64,000 nucleotides of DNA, from contig JAVYOO010000001.1 of the NCBI GenBank assembly GCA_038734275.1, positions 62,001 to 126,000 of the forward strand, in the 5' to 3' direction. A model generated the notes under the pieces. That model saw only the letters and a list, made by a program, of their open reading frames with translations, was not told where the DNA came from and did no database searches. The DNA comes from Archaeoglobaceae archaeon (GTDB taxonomy: Archaea > Halobacteriota > Archaeoglobi > Archaeoglobales > Archaeoglobaceae). The position numbers were made by a program, and so were the translations under genes. This document shows, piece after piece, positions 44,205 through 53,518 of the stretch (its first letter is position 1; each line of letters opens with the position of its first letter).

Positions 44205-44293
44205 AGTCTCTCTTGCTCATGCAATCTTTAAGCTTTTAGGTTCTTTCTGCAAATGAAGAGTAAAGATATATACCGTGATTAGAACAGAACTCG

Positions 44294-46987
44294 ATGACTC
44301 TCGAAAAGGAATACCTTGACATCACGTTTCTGAAGGAGAATGGCTTTGTCAGGAAGAAATGCGTCAAGTGTGGCAAGTTCTTCTGGACTGCGGACGAACG
44401 TGAGATCTGCGGAGACCCACCTTGCGGTGGTTATACCTTTATAGGCAATTCTCCTTTTAAGAGAAGCTTTGAGCTCGATGAAATGCGGGAATTCTACCTC
44501 AAATTCTTTGAAGAGCGAGGACATGCAAGGATTGAGAGGTATCCGGTGGTTGCGAGATGGAGAGATGATATTTACTTAACAATCGCAAGCATTGCGGACT
44601 TTCAGCCATTCGTCACCGCAGGAATTGCTCCACCTCCAGCTAATCCGCTTACAATTTCTCAGCCGTGCATAAGGCTTGATGATTTGGACAGCGTTGGTAG
44701 AACTGGAAGACACTTGACACTTTTTGAAATGATGGCACACCATGCGTTCAACTTTCCGGGCAAGGAGATCTACTGGAAGAACGAAACCGTTGCTTACTGC
44801 ACGGAGCTCCTTGAAAAGCTCGGAATTAAAAAAGAGAACATAGTTTACAAAGAAGAACCATGGGCGGGTGGAGGAAACGCTGGACCCTGCTTGGAAGCAA
44901 TCATCAGCGGACTTGAGCTTGCAACGCTCGTCTTCATGAATTTAAAGGCTGACGAAAACGGGGACATTGAGATCAAGGGGGAGAGATATCGCAGAATGGA
45001 CAACTACATCGTCGACACGGGCTACGGGCTTGAGAGATTTGTATGGATGAGCAAGGGCTCTCCGACGGTTTACGATGCAATTTTTGGCAAAGTTCTTGAC
45101 AAGATCTTTGATTCAAGTGGTCTTAGGGATCTTAAAGGCAAAGACACGAGGGCAATAGTTGCTGAAACCTCAAGACTTGCGGGAATGGGCTATTCGAGGG
45201 ATAAAATACTTTCAGAGATCTCTAAAAAGTTCGATATGAGCGTTGAAGAAGCAAAAAGCCTAACGGAGCCAATAGCGAAGATTTATGCTTTGGCGGATCA
45301 TACAAGATGCCTTCTTTTCATGCTTGGCGATGGCTTAGTGCCTTCCAATGCGGGAGCGGGCTATCTTGCAAGGCTGATGATTAGAAGAAGCCTTAGACTT
45401 GCAGACGAGCTACAAGTTAGCCTCGATCTTTACGATCTTGTCGATCTGCACAACAAGACACTTAAATTTAAGTTTGAGATTCCTTTGGAGACAATTGAAG
45501 AAGTTCTGAAGCTCGAAAAGGAGAGATTCATGGCTACGATTTCTAAGGGGTTAAAGCTTGTAGAGAGAACAGTTGAGAAAAAGAAGAGCATAGGAAAAGA
45601 AGACCTGATTGAATTCTACGACTCACACGGCATTCCTGCGGAGCTTGTGCTCAAGATCGCAGAAGATAAGGGATTGAAAGTTGATTTGCCAGCTGACTTT
45701 TACTCTGAGCTTGCAAAGAGGCATTCTAAAGCTGTAAAAGAAGAAAAAGAGGAGATAAAGCTTACAAGAAGTTATCCAAAAACTGAGAAGCTTTACTATG
45801 ACAATCCAAAGCTCTTTGAGTTCAACGCTAAAGCGATTGGCTACGAAAATGGGTTCCTGATTCTTGACAGAACCGCATTCTATCCAGAGAGCGGAGGACA
45901 GGACAGCGATGCGGGTTACATAGTTTGGAATGGTGAGAAATTAAGGGTAGTTTACGTTACTGAAGTCGATGGCGTAGTCTTGCACAAACTCGAAAAGCCC
46001 ATAGCTATCAGCGGTGAGATTAAAGGTATTATCGATTCAGAAAGAAGAATTAGGCACATGAGACATCACTCTGCAACGCACGTGCTTCTTTACACACTAC
46101 AAAAACTCTATGGAAAGCACATATGGCAAGCTGGAGCTAAAAAGGAATTTGAAAAGGCGAGGCTTGACGTTAGCCATTATAAAAAGATTGGCGAAGAAGA
46201 GGTCAGAGAAATCGAGAGACTTGCAAATAAGGAAGTCTTTGCGAATAAGGAGATAAAGTGGTTCTGGATGGACAGAATCGAAGCGGAGAAGAAATTCGGC
46301 TTCAGGCTCTACCAAGGCGGAGTTCCACCAGGAAAGGAGATTAGAATTGTAATGGTTGGAGACGACGTTCAGGCTTGCGGAGGGACGCATTGCAGTAGCA
46401 CGGGAGAGATTGGAGTAATCAAAATTCTAAGCGTTGATTCAATTCAGGATGGTGTTATCAGGTTTGAATTTGCGGTCGCAGAATCAGCAATTGAAGCGAT
46501 TGCAAAAATGGAGTCTCTGCTTAGAGATTCAAGCAGAATATTGCGAGTTGAACCACAGATGCTTCCAAAAACTGTTGAGAGATTCTTTGAGGAGTGGAAA
46601 GAACAAAAGAAAGAGATAGAGAGGCTAAAGGAAAGAATTGCAGAGGCAATTGGAGAGAATTTGCTGAAAAATGCAGAGGAATTTAACGGTCTGAAGGTTG
46701 TCGCTGAAATCGTCACAGGAGATATGGCTGAACTGCTCAAACTTGGCGATTATTTAGCTCGTAAAGGCGTGGTTGGATGTCTTATGTCTTCCGGCGAGGG
46801 AAAGGCGTTTATTGTAGCCTTCGCCTCTGGGAATTATGACGCAAGGGAAATTATAAGGGAGGTAGGGAGACATGCAAAGGGAAGTGGTGGGGGAAGAAAA
46901 GAGCTCGCTCAGGGAGCAGTTGAGAAATTGCTCAGCAGAGACGAGCTTGCGAGCATCATCTTCGGCTATCTGTCGAGAAAAGGTTGA
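44294..46987 (+). CDS. alaS: Alanyl-tRNA synthetase (archaeal type)
   Basis: AlaRS charges tRNA-Ala and edits mischarged Ser and Gly. The archaeal N-terminal zinc region (CVKCGKFFW, CGDPPCGGY) precedes the class II core; the editing domain contains HHSATHVLL and CGGTHCSSTGEIG; a C-terminal domain of oligomerisation type follows. At 897 residues it is normal for archaea. The start ATG at 44294 has no strong binding site but lies about 30 bases behind a TATA-like stretch. The 3' end overlaps cofE by about 40 bases. Confidence 0.97.
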   Translation: MTLEKEYLDITFLKENGFVRKKCVKCGKFFWTADEREICGDPPCGGYTFIGNSPFKRSFELDEMREFYLKFFEERGHARIERYPVVARWRDDIYLTIASIADFQPFVTAGIAPPPANPLTISQPCIRLDDLDSVGRTGRHLTLFEMMAHHAFNFPGKEIYWKNETVAYCTELLEKLGIKKENIVYKEEPWAGGGNAGPCLEAIISGLELATLVFMNLKADENGDIEIKGERYRRMDNYIVDTGYGLERFVWMSKGSPTVYDAIFGKVLDKIFDSSGLRDLKGKDTRAIVAETSRLAGMGYSRDKILSEISKKFDMSVEEAKSLTEPIAKIYALADHTRCLLFMLGDGLVPSNAGAGYLARLMIRRSLRLADELQVSLDLYDLVDLHNKTLKFKFEIPLETIEEVLKLEKERFMATISKGLKLVERTVEKKKSIGKEDLIEFYDSHGIPAELVLKIAEDKGLKVDLPADFYSELAKRHSKAVKEEKEEIKLTRSYPKTEKLYYDNPKLFEFNAKAIGYENGFLILDRTAFYPESGGQDSDAGYIVWNGEKLRVVYVTEVDGVVLHKLEKPIAISGEIKGIIDSERRIRHMRHHSATHVLLYTLQKLYGKHIWQAGAKKEFEKARLDVSHYKKIGEEEVREIERLANKEVFANKEIKWFWMDRIEAEKKFGFRLYQGGVPPGKEIRIVMVGDDVQACGGTHCSSTGEIGVIKILSVDSIQDGVIRFEFAVAESAIEAIAKMESLLRDSSRILRVEPQMLPKTVERFFEEWKEQKKEIERLKERIAEAIGENLLKNAEEFNGLKVVAEIVTGDMAELLKLGDYLARKGVVGCLMSSGEGKAFIVAFASGNYDAREIIREVGRHAKGSGGGRKELAQGAVEKLLSRDELASIIFGYLSRKG

Positions 46988-47726
46988 ATTCATTCCAATA
47001 AAAGGATTACCAATAATAAAAAAAGGGGATGACATAGCCAAGCTAATTGTCGAAAGAGCCACACTTGAGGAGGGGGACATAATCGTAATTTGCTCCACAA
47101 TTGTTGCAAAGGCGGAAGGGAGAGTTAGAAAGCTTAGCGATTACAAGCCAAGTCCTTTAGCTTTTGAATTAAGTGCCAAGGTCGGAAAACCTCCAGAATT
47201 CGTTCAGGCGGTCATCGAGGAGAGCGAGGAGATTCTTATAAAAGGTCCATTTTTGCTTGTAAAGGCAAAATATGGAAATATTTGTGTAAACGCTGGTATC
47301 GACGCTTCGAACATTGAAAAAGGAAGTATAATTCTGCCCCTCGTGGATCCGGATCAGAGTGCTGAAAGGCTCAGAAAAAGAATTGAGGAGCTTACCGGCA
47401 AAAAAGTCGGGATTATAATTACTGACACAAACGGAAGATGCTTCAGAAAAGGCGTAGTTGGAGTTGCAGTTGGCATCTCTGGACTTTGGGCAATGAGGGA
47501 CTGGCGCGGAATCAGCGACCTCTACGGAAACGTTCTTGAAGTAACGGTGGAATGCATAGCGGACGAGATTGCGGGTTTTGCAAATCTGCTGATGGGCGAA
47601 GCAAACGATGCAATTCCCGCTGTGCTTGTCAGGGGTTTAAAAGTCCTGGGCAATGGGAAAGTGAAAGACATTTACAGAAGTGAAGAAGAAGACTTAATAA
47701 GAAGATGCCTGAAAAAGTGCTTCTGA
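46947..47726 (+). CDS. cofE: Coenzyme F420-0:L-glutamate ligase
   Basis: CofE adds glutamates to F420-0 with GTP. It has VEFIPIKGLPIIKKGDD at the start, ICSTIVAKAEGR (near 50), LVKAKYGNICVNAGIDASN, IITDTNGRCFRKG and LLMGEANDAIPAVLVRG, close to the A. fulgidus enzyme of known structure. The start is uncertain: the longest frame reaches 46872, but family members begin close to KVEFIPIKG. I propose the TTG at 46947, which gives 259 residues. All candidates lie inside alaS. The 3' end overlaps the ATP-grasp gene by 22 bases. Confidence 0.94.
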   Translation: MRASSSAICREKVEFIPIKGLPIIKKGDDIAKLIVERATLEEGDIIVICSTIVAKAEGRVRKLSDYKPSPLAFELSAKVGKPPEFVQAVIEESEEILIKGPFLLVKAKYGNICVNAGIDASNIEKGSIILPLVDPDQSAERLRKRIEELTGKKVGIIITDTNGRCFRKGVVGVAVGISGLWAMRDWRGISDLYGNVLEVTVECIADEIAGFANLLMGEANDAIPAVLVRGLKVLGNGKVKDIYRSEEEDLIRRCLKKCF

Positions 47727-48730
47727 TTGGGACTAACGTTAGAAATGTCGCAAGTTCCGCAAGAAGAGCGGGTTATGAGGTCTATGCGATAACGAAGTAT
47801 CCAGATCTGGACCTTTATCTTTACTGCAACGAAGTATATTCAATTGACAAGGTTAAAGAGGCTGAAGCAATTGCTCAGGAAAAGAATGCCAAGGTGGTGC
47901 TCTGTTCAAACTTCGAAAGTTTCGAAATAAAAGCGGAATTGCTCTGCAATGAGCCGAAAAAAGTTAAGGGAATTGTTGACAAACTTGAATTCTATAGAAC
48001 TCTCGAAAAAGCGGGAATTCCGCATCCAAAGGTTTTGAAAAAGCCTGAGGGCAGAACAATTGCAAAGCCAAGGTTTGGTGGTGGTGGAGAGGGGATAAAA
48101 TTTGCAGAAAAAAGCGAAGAAGGCTACATTTTGCAGGAATTCATTGAAGGAATTCCTTGCAGTGTTTCTTTGCTTGCTTCACGTGAAATCGTTCCTTTAG
48201 CTTGTAACTATGTCTTTTCTGGTTGGAAAGAGATGAATGCGGAAGGTTTCAGGTATAGCGGAAATCTAACCCCTTTGAATGTGCGAGAGGAGCAGAGAAA
48301 AATGCTTGAAAAGGTAGCCATAGAGACAGTGGAGCTTTTTGAGCTGAGAGGCTCAATCGGCATCGATTTTATTCTTGCAGACAAGCCATACGTTCTGGAG
48401 CTCAATCCGAGATTTCAGGGCTCATTGGACAGTGTTGAATGGAGTTTAGATGTCAATCTGTTCTCTTTACACGTAAAGGCTTTCGAGGGTAGAAAAATTG
48501 AAAGATTAAAGCCCAAGCGATTTGCAATTCGGGCAATTTATTTTGCAGATCGGGAGCTGAAGATCAAAAAAGACCTTTGTGGCAACCCATTCTTTGCAGA
48601 CATCCCCAAGGGCTTCTACAGCAAAGGGGATCCTTTGGTCTCTATAATGGCAAGCGGTGGCTATGAAGATGTATTTGAGAAAGTTGAGGGCAGAAAGGAG
48701 TTGTTTAAAAAGCTAATTGAGAACTCTTGA
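47705..48730 (+). CDS. ATP-grasp ligase of unknown substrate
   Basis: The 341-residue protein has a preATP domain (VLLIGTNVRNVASSARRAGY) like PurK/COG2232 proteins, then the ATP-grasp core: KPRFGGGGEGIKF (near 123), ILQEFIEG and VLELNPRFQGSLD, where Glu/Asn bind magnesium. It is tightly linked to cofE, so an F420-related or peptide-ligase role is possible, but CofF, the known ATP-grasp enzyme of that pathway, looks different. It shares its general plan with the MfnD-like protein at 26463-27371. The substrate is not readable. Confidence 0.82.
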   Translation: MPEKVLLIGTNVRNVASSARRAGYEVYAITKYPDLDLYLYCNEVYSIDKVKEAEAIAQEKNAKVVLCSNFESFEIKAELLCNEPKKVKGIVDKLEFYRTLEKAGIPHPKVLKKPEGRTIAKPRFGGGGEGIKFAEKSEEGYILQEFIEGIPCSVSLLASREIVPLACNYVFSGWKEMNAEGFRYSGNLTPLNVREEQRKMLEKVAIETVELFELRGSIGIDFILADKPYVLELNPRFQGSLDSVEWSLDVNLFSLHVKAFEGRKIERLKPKRFAIRAIYFADRELKIKKDLCGNPFFADIPKGFYSKGDPLVSIMASGGYEDVFEKVEGRKELFKKLIENS

Positions 48731-48833
48731 ACTTAGATTTTCTCTATTCAGTGAACTTTTAATTTTCTTTGTGGATCTCAAATGCACATCTGAGCTTCTT
48801 CTTGGTTAAATAGCTAAATTTAGAAAATGAAGC

Positions 48834-49745
48834 ATGAGCGCGGTTGTGATTGAAAACTTGACAAAACTCTATGGGGACTTCAAGGCTCTCGACTCATTAA
48901 ATCTCGTGGTCGAAGAGAGGGAGATCTTTGGCTTCCTTGGCCCAAACGGCTCAGGAAAGTCGACTACAATTAACTGCATCCTCGGGCTCATAAGACCAAA
49001 CGCTGGAAGAATTGAAGTCTGCGGTATAGATGTGGAAAAGAAACCGCTTGAAGTCAAGAAGATCTGCGGTTACATGCCTGAGAGATATGGACTCTATGAA
49101 AATCTGACCGCAATGCAAAATCTGAAATACTTTGCTGAATTCTACGGCGGAATTTCCAAGGACTGGCTTTATGAATTGCTTGAGCTCGTGGGATTAAGCG
49201 CGGTAGCGGACAAAAAAGTTGCAGAGTTCAGCAGAGGAATGAAGCAACGCTTAGCTTTAGCTCAGGCTTTAATCAACGATCCACAGGTTTTATTTCTTGA
49301 TGAGCCTACGAATGGCTTAGATCCGCAAGGTATTGCAGATTTCCGCAGAATTATAAAAGAACTGCAGAAAAAAGGCAAGACGATCTTTTTCTCTTCGCAT
49401 ATCCTTGCAGAGGTAAAAGAGGTTTGCAAAACGATTGGGATCATTCATAGGGGCAGGCTTGTTAAGAGCGGAAAGATCTCGGAATTAGTGAATAAAACTA
49501 AGATCGTGCTTCAAACGGAACCAGAGATAAGCAAAGAAATGCTTGAGAAATTTGGGAAGGTCAGCTACGAAGAAACAACAAAGAGCTTTTTGCTCGAAGT
49601 AGAAAAGGATTGCAGACTCGAATTATCGAAGTTCTTGGTCGAGAACCGCTTTCTTGTGAAGGAATTGCACTTGAAAGAGCCAAGCCTTGAAGAGGTTTAT
49701 TTCAGTCTCGTGGGGGGTCCAAATGAGGATCTATTACCAAGGTAA
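48834..49745 (+). CDS. ABC transporter ATPase (ABC-2 exporter type)
   Basis: Walker A GPNGSGKST (35-43), signature EFSRGMKQRLALAQAL, Walker B VLFLDEPTNGLDPQG and H-loop SSHIL are intact, and a C-terminal about 80-residue extension is typical of NosF/CcmA-like drug or protein exporters. The length is 303. The last codons overlap a 36-codon frame and lie 84 bases before the permease gene. It likely energises the permease at 49830-50720. The substrate is unknown; the downstream surface protein may be secreted by it or work with it. Confidence 0.92.
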   Translation: MSAVVIENLTKLYGDFKALDSLNLVVEEREIFGFLGPNGSGKSTTINCILGLIRPNAGRIEVCGIDVEKKPLEVKKICGYMPERYGLYENLTAMQNLKYFAEFYGGISKDWLYELLELVGLSAVADKKVAEFSRGMKQRLALAQALINDPQVLFLDEPTNGLDPQGIADFRRIIKELQKKGKTIFFSSHILAEVKEVCKTIGIIHRGRLVKSGKISELVNKTKIVLQTEPEISKEMLEKFGKVSYEETTKSFLLEVEKDCRLELSKFLVENRFLVKELHLKEPSLEEVYFSLVGGPNEDLLPR

Positions 49746-49833
49746 ACCCGCAAGGCTTTCGAATTGGAGTGTTAAGAGGTCTATTATTATAGAAACGGAG
49801 CCAATGGTAATGCACTTGGAGGAATCGGAATGA
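49723..49833 (+). other. Possible 36-residue ORF bridging ATPase and permease genes
   Basis: A frame from ATG 49723 (MRIYYQGKPARLSNW...) ends with TGA at 49831-49833, overlapping the permease ATG as ATGA. At its 5' side it overlaps the ATPase gene by 23 bases. GGGGGGTCC precedes the ATG. The geometry fits translational coupling through the operon. The product is basic at first and acidic at the end, with no membrane helix, and I recognise no family. It may be a real small protein or only a coupling device. Confidence 0.3.
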
Positions 49834-50720
49834 GGGCTCTGATCGTTGCAAAAAAAGAGCTTGCGGACATAATTACGAGCAGAAGGTTCATTGCACTGCT
49901 CTCCGCGTTGGTGATCTTCTACCTCATGAGCGTTCTGCAAACTCTAAGCTCGACAGCGGGTGGGAGAATTTCGATGGCTCCAGCAATCGGCTTCTTTGGA
50001 GGCTCGGTAGCTTTTGTTGGTGGGATCTTCGGCATCGCCCTTGGCTTTGACCTGATCACGAGGGAAAAGGAAAGCGGAACTCTAAGGACTTTGCTCACAC
50101 ACCCTGTTTTCAGGGATGAAATAATAATTGGCAAAGCAATCGCAGCCTTCTTCGCAATCTGCATCGCGGTAGCGATCACCTCGCTATTCATGCTCGGTGC
50201 ACTTGCAATGCGCTACACACCCAGTTTCGACGAAATCGTTAACCTTGGGAAGATGATGCTCGTGACCATAGCTTATCTTTACACATTCTTCTCCATCGCC
50301 TTCCTGATCTCTGCAACTGTCAAAAGTTCTTCAACTGCGTTAACAATAGCGATAGGGGTTTTCATAGTCCTTGCACTCTTCCTCCCACTTTTCAGCAACT
50401 ACATCGCTCAATCGATCGCTGGTCCTCAGCCAGAAAATCCATTCGGAGACTTTCGAGGCATTGGTAATCTTAGCACCGACGATCCAAGGTTGAGGAGCTA
50501 CATGGAGGAAATGCGGAGTTACAGGGAAAAAGTGCAGAGCATAACTTCCTCGCTCTCGATCTTCTCTCCAGTTTCCAGCTATACAACGATCCTGAGCAGT
50601 CTAACCGCGGGAGGATACTTCAGAACCGTGGATGTGACAAAGAATTTGCTGAGCTTCATAATAATCCCCATAGTTCTTTTTGCCATTGCTTACGTTAGAT
50701 TTACGAGGGAAGAACTATGA
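49830..50720 (+). CDS. ABC-2 type permease
   Basis: The 296-residue protein has six membrane segments and the layout of NosY-like permeases: a cytosolic N-terminus (ALIVAKKELADIITSRRF), the motif ITREKESGTLRTLLTHPVFRDEIIIGK that contacts the ATPase, and a large outer loop between helices 5 and 6 (residues about 190-250). It belongs with the ATPase at 48834-49745. The 3' end overlaps the surface-protein gene by four bases (ATGA), so the exporter and that protein are co-translated. Confidence 0.92.
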   Translation: MRALIVAKKELADIITSRRFIALLSALVIFYLMSVLQTLSSTAGGRISMAPAIGFFGGSVAFVGGIFGIALGFDLITREKESGTLRTLLTHPVFRDEIIIGKAIAAFFAICIAVAITSLFMLGALAMRYTPSFDEIVNLGKMMLVTIAYLYTFFSIAFLISATVKSSSTALTIAIGVFIVLALFLPLFSNYIAQSIAGPQPENPFGDFRGIGNLSTDDPRLRSYMEEMRSYREKVQSITSSLSIFSPVSSYTTILSSLTAGGYFRTVDVTKNLLSFIIIPIVLFAIAYVRFTREEL

Positions 50721-52378
50721 AAATATTTTTATATTATATGCTAATAATTTTTGCTCTTACATCTGCAAATGCATTGGAGTGCAAGATTACAGAGATAAAC
50801 GCTGTGCCGGGTGAAGAAGTCGCGATTCCGCTCAAAATTATAAATACTGAGAATCGAGAAGAAACATACTACCTCTCATACTACGGCGAAATCGAAGGCT
50901 ACTTTTACTACGAAAGTAAGCGGATTAGTTCGATAAAGCTGAATGCAAACGAATTCGCGACGCTTAGCTTCGTCTTCAAAGCTCCGGAAAAACTTGGGCT
51001 CTATTACATATCTCTGCAAGCTGGAGAGAGTGTAGGCATAACTCTTAACGTAAGCTATCCCGAAAACTCTCTCGAAGTGATTCCAAAGATAAAAAGCGTA
51101 ATTCTGGAAGCTGGGGACACAGTAAGCATCGATCTTACGCTTAAAAACAAGCTAAACGCTCGTTATAACTTGAACTTAAGCTGTGAAGTCCCTGAAAGCT
51201 GGGAATGTCGGTTTTACGATGGAGGCTATGAAATACAGAAGCTGACACTTTCAGCGGGAGAAACAAGGACTATTAAGGTTTCAATCGAAACTGAAAGCTC
51301 CGCAGAGGTCGGCACTTATTTTGTTAAGCTGAAATTCGACAATAAAATCGAAGAGCTTGAGATCTGGATCAATAAAACTCATGTTGGGGAAAAAGGAGAG
51401 ATAAGGCTAAGGCTAATCGATAAAGATGGAAAGGGTGTCGCTTCAGCTAAAATCACAGTTGGTGAGGAAGTGTTCTACACATCAGGAGATGGCGAAGCGA
51501 TCATCGAAGTTCTGCCGGGCACCTACGAGCTAAGGATCACGAAAGGAGGTTATGAAGAGAAGACGATCAGGGATGTAAAAGTTAAAGGTGGAAGGACAAC
51601 AGATCTTGGCACAATTTTGCTCGAAAAGAAAGCTTATTATGCAGAGATAGTTGTAAGTTCAAGAGTTTCTGCGACGATTGGCGAGATAACGAAAATTCCA
51701 GTTAAAATAAAGAATTCCGGCTATGCAGACGACAGCTACGCTTTAAGAGTGGAGGGATTACCTTCGGGATACACCGCTACTTTTAAGCAAAACAACCTCG
51801 CGATCTCAGAGATCTTCATTGAAAGCGGAGATGTTGAAGAATTAACTCTTGAGATCTACGTTCCTTCAACAGCTGAGCCGGGAGAGATAGCGCTTAAGGT
51901 TGTTGTGGAAGGTGCTTACACTGCGGTTGAAAATTTAAATCTTAAGCTCATAGGGACGTTTAAACTCTATTTCGAACCTGAAAACGGCAAATACACGATC
52001 ACAACTTCTCAAGGCGAAGCGGTTGTGCTTAAAGGCAGTGTAAAAAATTCCGGAGTTGGAACAACGCTAACCAATATACGCATTTCGGTAACTTTACCAA
52101 ACAGCTACTGGGAACTTGAAGACATAACACCAGAGCTGATTTCTTCGCTCAAGCCCGGAGAAAGTTATCCGGTGAGCATAAAGATCAATGTCCCCTCAGA
52201 TGCTTATCCGAGTGAGTATAAGGTTACGATTGACGTTAAAGCAGATCAAACTGAGACCGCAGAGAGAATAACCTTTGTTGTTCAGGAAAAGGGCTATGGA
52301 ACGCTCGTCGGTATTGCGATAATCACCGCTTCGCTGTTTGTGATCTACTTGCTGATAAAGAAGCTCGGAAGGAGATGA
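50717..52378 (+). CDS. Membrane-anchored surface protein with NEW3-type and carboxypeptidase-regulatory-like domains
   Basis: It has a signal peptide (KIFLYYMLIIFALTSANA), two or three immunoglobulin-like NEW3 domains (residues about 25-220 and 310-525; AVPGEEVAIPLKIIN, ATIGEITKIPVKIKN, TSQGEAVVLKGSVKN), a carboxypeptidase-regulatory-like domain (about 228-305; VASAKITVGEEVFYTSGDGE) and a single C-terminal membrane helix with KKLGRR. This is the COG1470 type of archaeal surface proteins. Its coupling to the ABC genes by ATGA suggests that it is the extracellular partner of the exporter. Function is unknown. Confidence 0.87.
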   Translation: MKIFLYYMLIIFALTSANALECKITEINAVPGEEVAIPLKIINTENREETYYLSYYGEIEGYFYYESKRISSIKLNANEFATLSFVFKAPEKLGLYYISLQAGESVGITLNVSYPENSLEVIPKIKSVILEAGDTVSIDLTLKNKLNARYNLNLSCEVPESWECRFYDGGYEIQKLTLSAGETRTIKVSIETESSAEVGTYFVKLKFDNKIEELEIWINKTHVGEKGEIRLRLIDKDGKGVASAKITVGEEVFYTSGDGEAIIEVLPGTYELRITKGGYEEKTIRDVKVKGGRTTDLGTILLEKKAYYAEIVVSSRVSATIGEITKIPVKIKNSGYADDSYALRVEGLPSGYTATFKQNNLAISEIFIESGDVEELTLEIYVPSTAEPGEIALKVVVEGAYTAVENLNLKLIGTFKLYFEPENGKYTITTSQGEAVVLKGSVKNSGVGTTLTNIRISVTLPNSYWELEDITPELISSLKPGESYPVSIKINVPSDAYPSEYKVTIDVKADQTETAERITFVVQEKGYGTLVGIAIITASLFVIYLLIKKLGRR

Positions 52379-52525
52379 CTGCTCCAAATATGCTCAATCC
52401 AAATTAGAGAGCAGTTGGACAAAATTTTTCAAACAGCATAATTTTTTATAAATTATATTTTTGAGGTAAAAAAATTATGTATCTAAGATCCATATCTCTT
52501 TTTAAACCATAGAAGAAGTAAAAAT

Positions 52526-53203
52526 ATGCCGAATTTCATTCTACCTCCCTTGGAAATCTTCGCCATAGAGGCGATCTTCTCTGGAGTGATTTTCATTACA
52601 AGCTTCGTTATCTATTACCGAGTTCACGAACTTTACAAGCTCACAGACTATCCTGGGCTTCATTACTTCTCGAACACATTTTTATTCCTTGGTCTTGCAT
52701 ATTTTTTGCGTTTTCTCGTCTTCATATTCATTTACAGCCAGCCAGAGATAGGATTTGAAAGAGTGAGATTCGAGGACTTTCGAGGAGTGATGGTTTTTAG
52801 CATTGCCTTCATGAGCTATTCGAGTTCAGCATCAATTCTATATCTCATCTACAGTATAACTTGGAGATTGAGCAAATTGCTAAGGAACGAAGCCCTACTC
52901 CATAGCCTTGCATTGGTATTTGCAGTTATTTCAGTGTTTAGAATCGCCTCGTTTCTCCTGATTCAGCCCGCACTGCTTGTATTGCTTCTCATAGCCATCG
53001 CATTTAGCTACAAAAAGCTGGAAGCAGAAAAGAAGACTACGAATATCACAATTTACCCCCTCTACGCTTTGATCTTCGTCTTCTGGGTTTTAAATCTGCT
53101 CGTGTCTTTCAGAATGATTCTTCCCGAGTTTAGATTCGTTATATATGCTCTCTCTATCATTGTTCTTCTGATCATTGCTTACAGAATCCTGAGAAGGATT
53201 TAG
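52526..53203 (+). CDS. Seven-helix membrane protein of unknown function
   Basis: The 225-residue protein has seven hydrophobic helices with short loops and a basic tail (YRILRRI). I see no catalytic motif. It is followed, after 9 bases, by a winged-helix protein gene; such a pairing of a small multi-helix protein with a cytoplasmic HTH protein recurs in Archaeoglobales and could be a membrane sensor with its regulator, but this is inference. TTTTTATAAATTATAT near 52445-52460 may be its promoter. Confidence 0.75.
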   Translation: MPNFILPPLEIFAIEAIFSGVIFITSFVIYYRVHELYKLTDYPGLHYFSNTFLFLGLAYFLRFLVFIFIYSQPEIGFERVRFEDFRGVMVFSIAFMSYSSSASILYLIYSITWRLSKLLRNEALLHSLALVFAVISVFRIASFLLIQPALLVLLLIAIAFSYKKLEAEKKTTNITIYPLYALIFVFWVLNLLVSFRMILPEFRFVIYALSIIVLLIIAYRILRRI

Positions 53204-53212
53204 GTGGGGCAA

Positions 53213-53491
53213 ATGACGAAAGAGAAGCGGGAAAGACTCGAGATAATCTATGACATCCTAAGAATAATTGTCTCACACGGCAATTCCATTCTCCCAACAC
53301 CACTGCTAAGATTTTCAAATCTCTCTACGCAGAATTTCAACCGCTACATGAATGAGCTCATTGAAAAAGGTTTTGTTAGGGAAATCTATGACGAAGAGGG
53401 CAGAAGATACTATACCCTTACTGACAAGGGATTCAAATTCCTTGAAAAATATCAAAAAATTCGTGAGCTTATAGAGGAGTTTGGGCTTTAA
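53213..53491 (+). CDS. Winged-helix DNA-binding protein
   Basis: The 92-residue protein has a winged-helix fold: helices at EIIYDILRIIV and LLRFSNLSTQNFNRYMNEL (recognition helix), then the wing FVREIYDEEGRRYYTLTDKGFKFL and a short dimerisation helix. It resembles small archaeal regulators with PadR-like end motifs. I chose the ATG at 53213, as GGTGGGG lies just before it; the GTG at 53204 would add three residues. It shares a transcript with the membrane protein upstream. Confidence 0.85.
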   Translation: MTKEKRERLEIIYDILRIIVSHGNSILPTPLLRFSNLSTQNFNRYMNELIEKGFVREIYDEEGRRYYTLTDKGFKFLEKYQKIRELIEEFGL

Positions 53492-53518
53492 GCGATTTTT
53501 ATTAGGTGGTTAAAGCTA

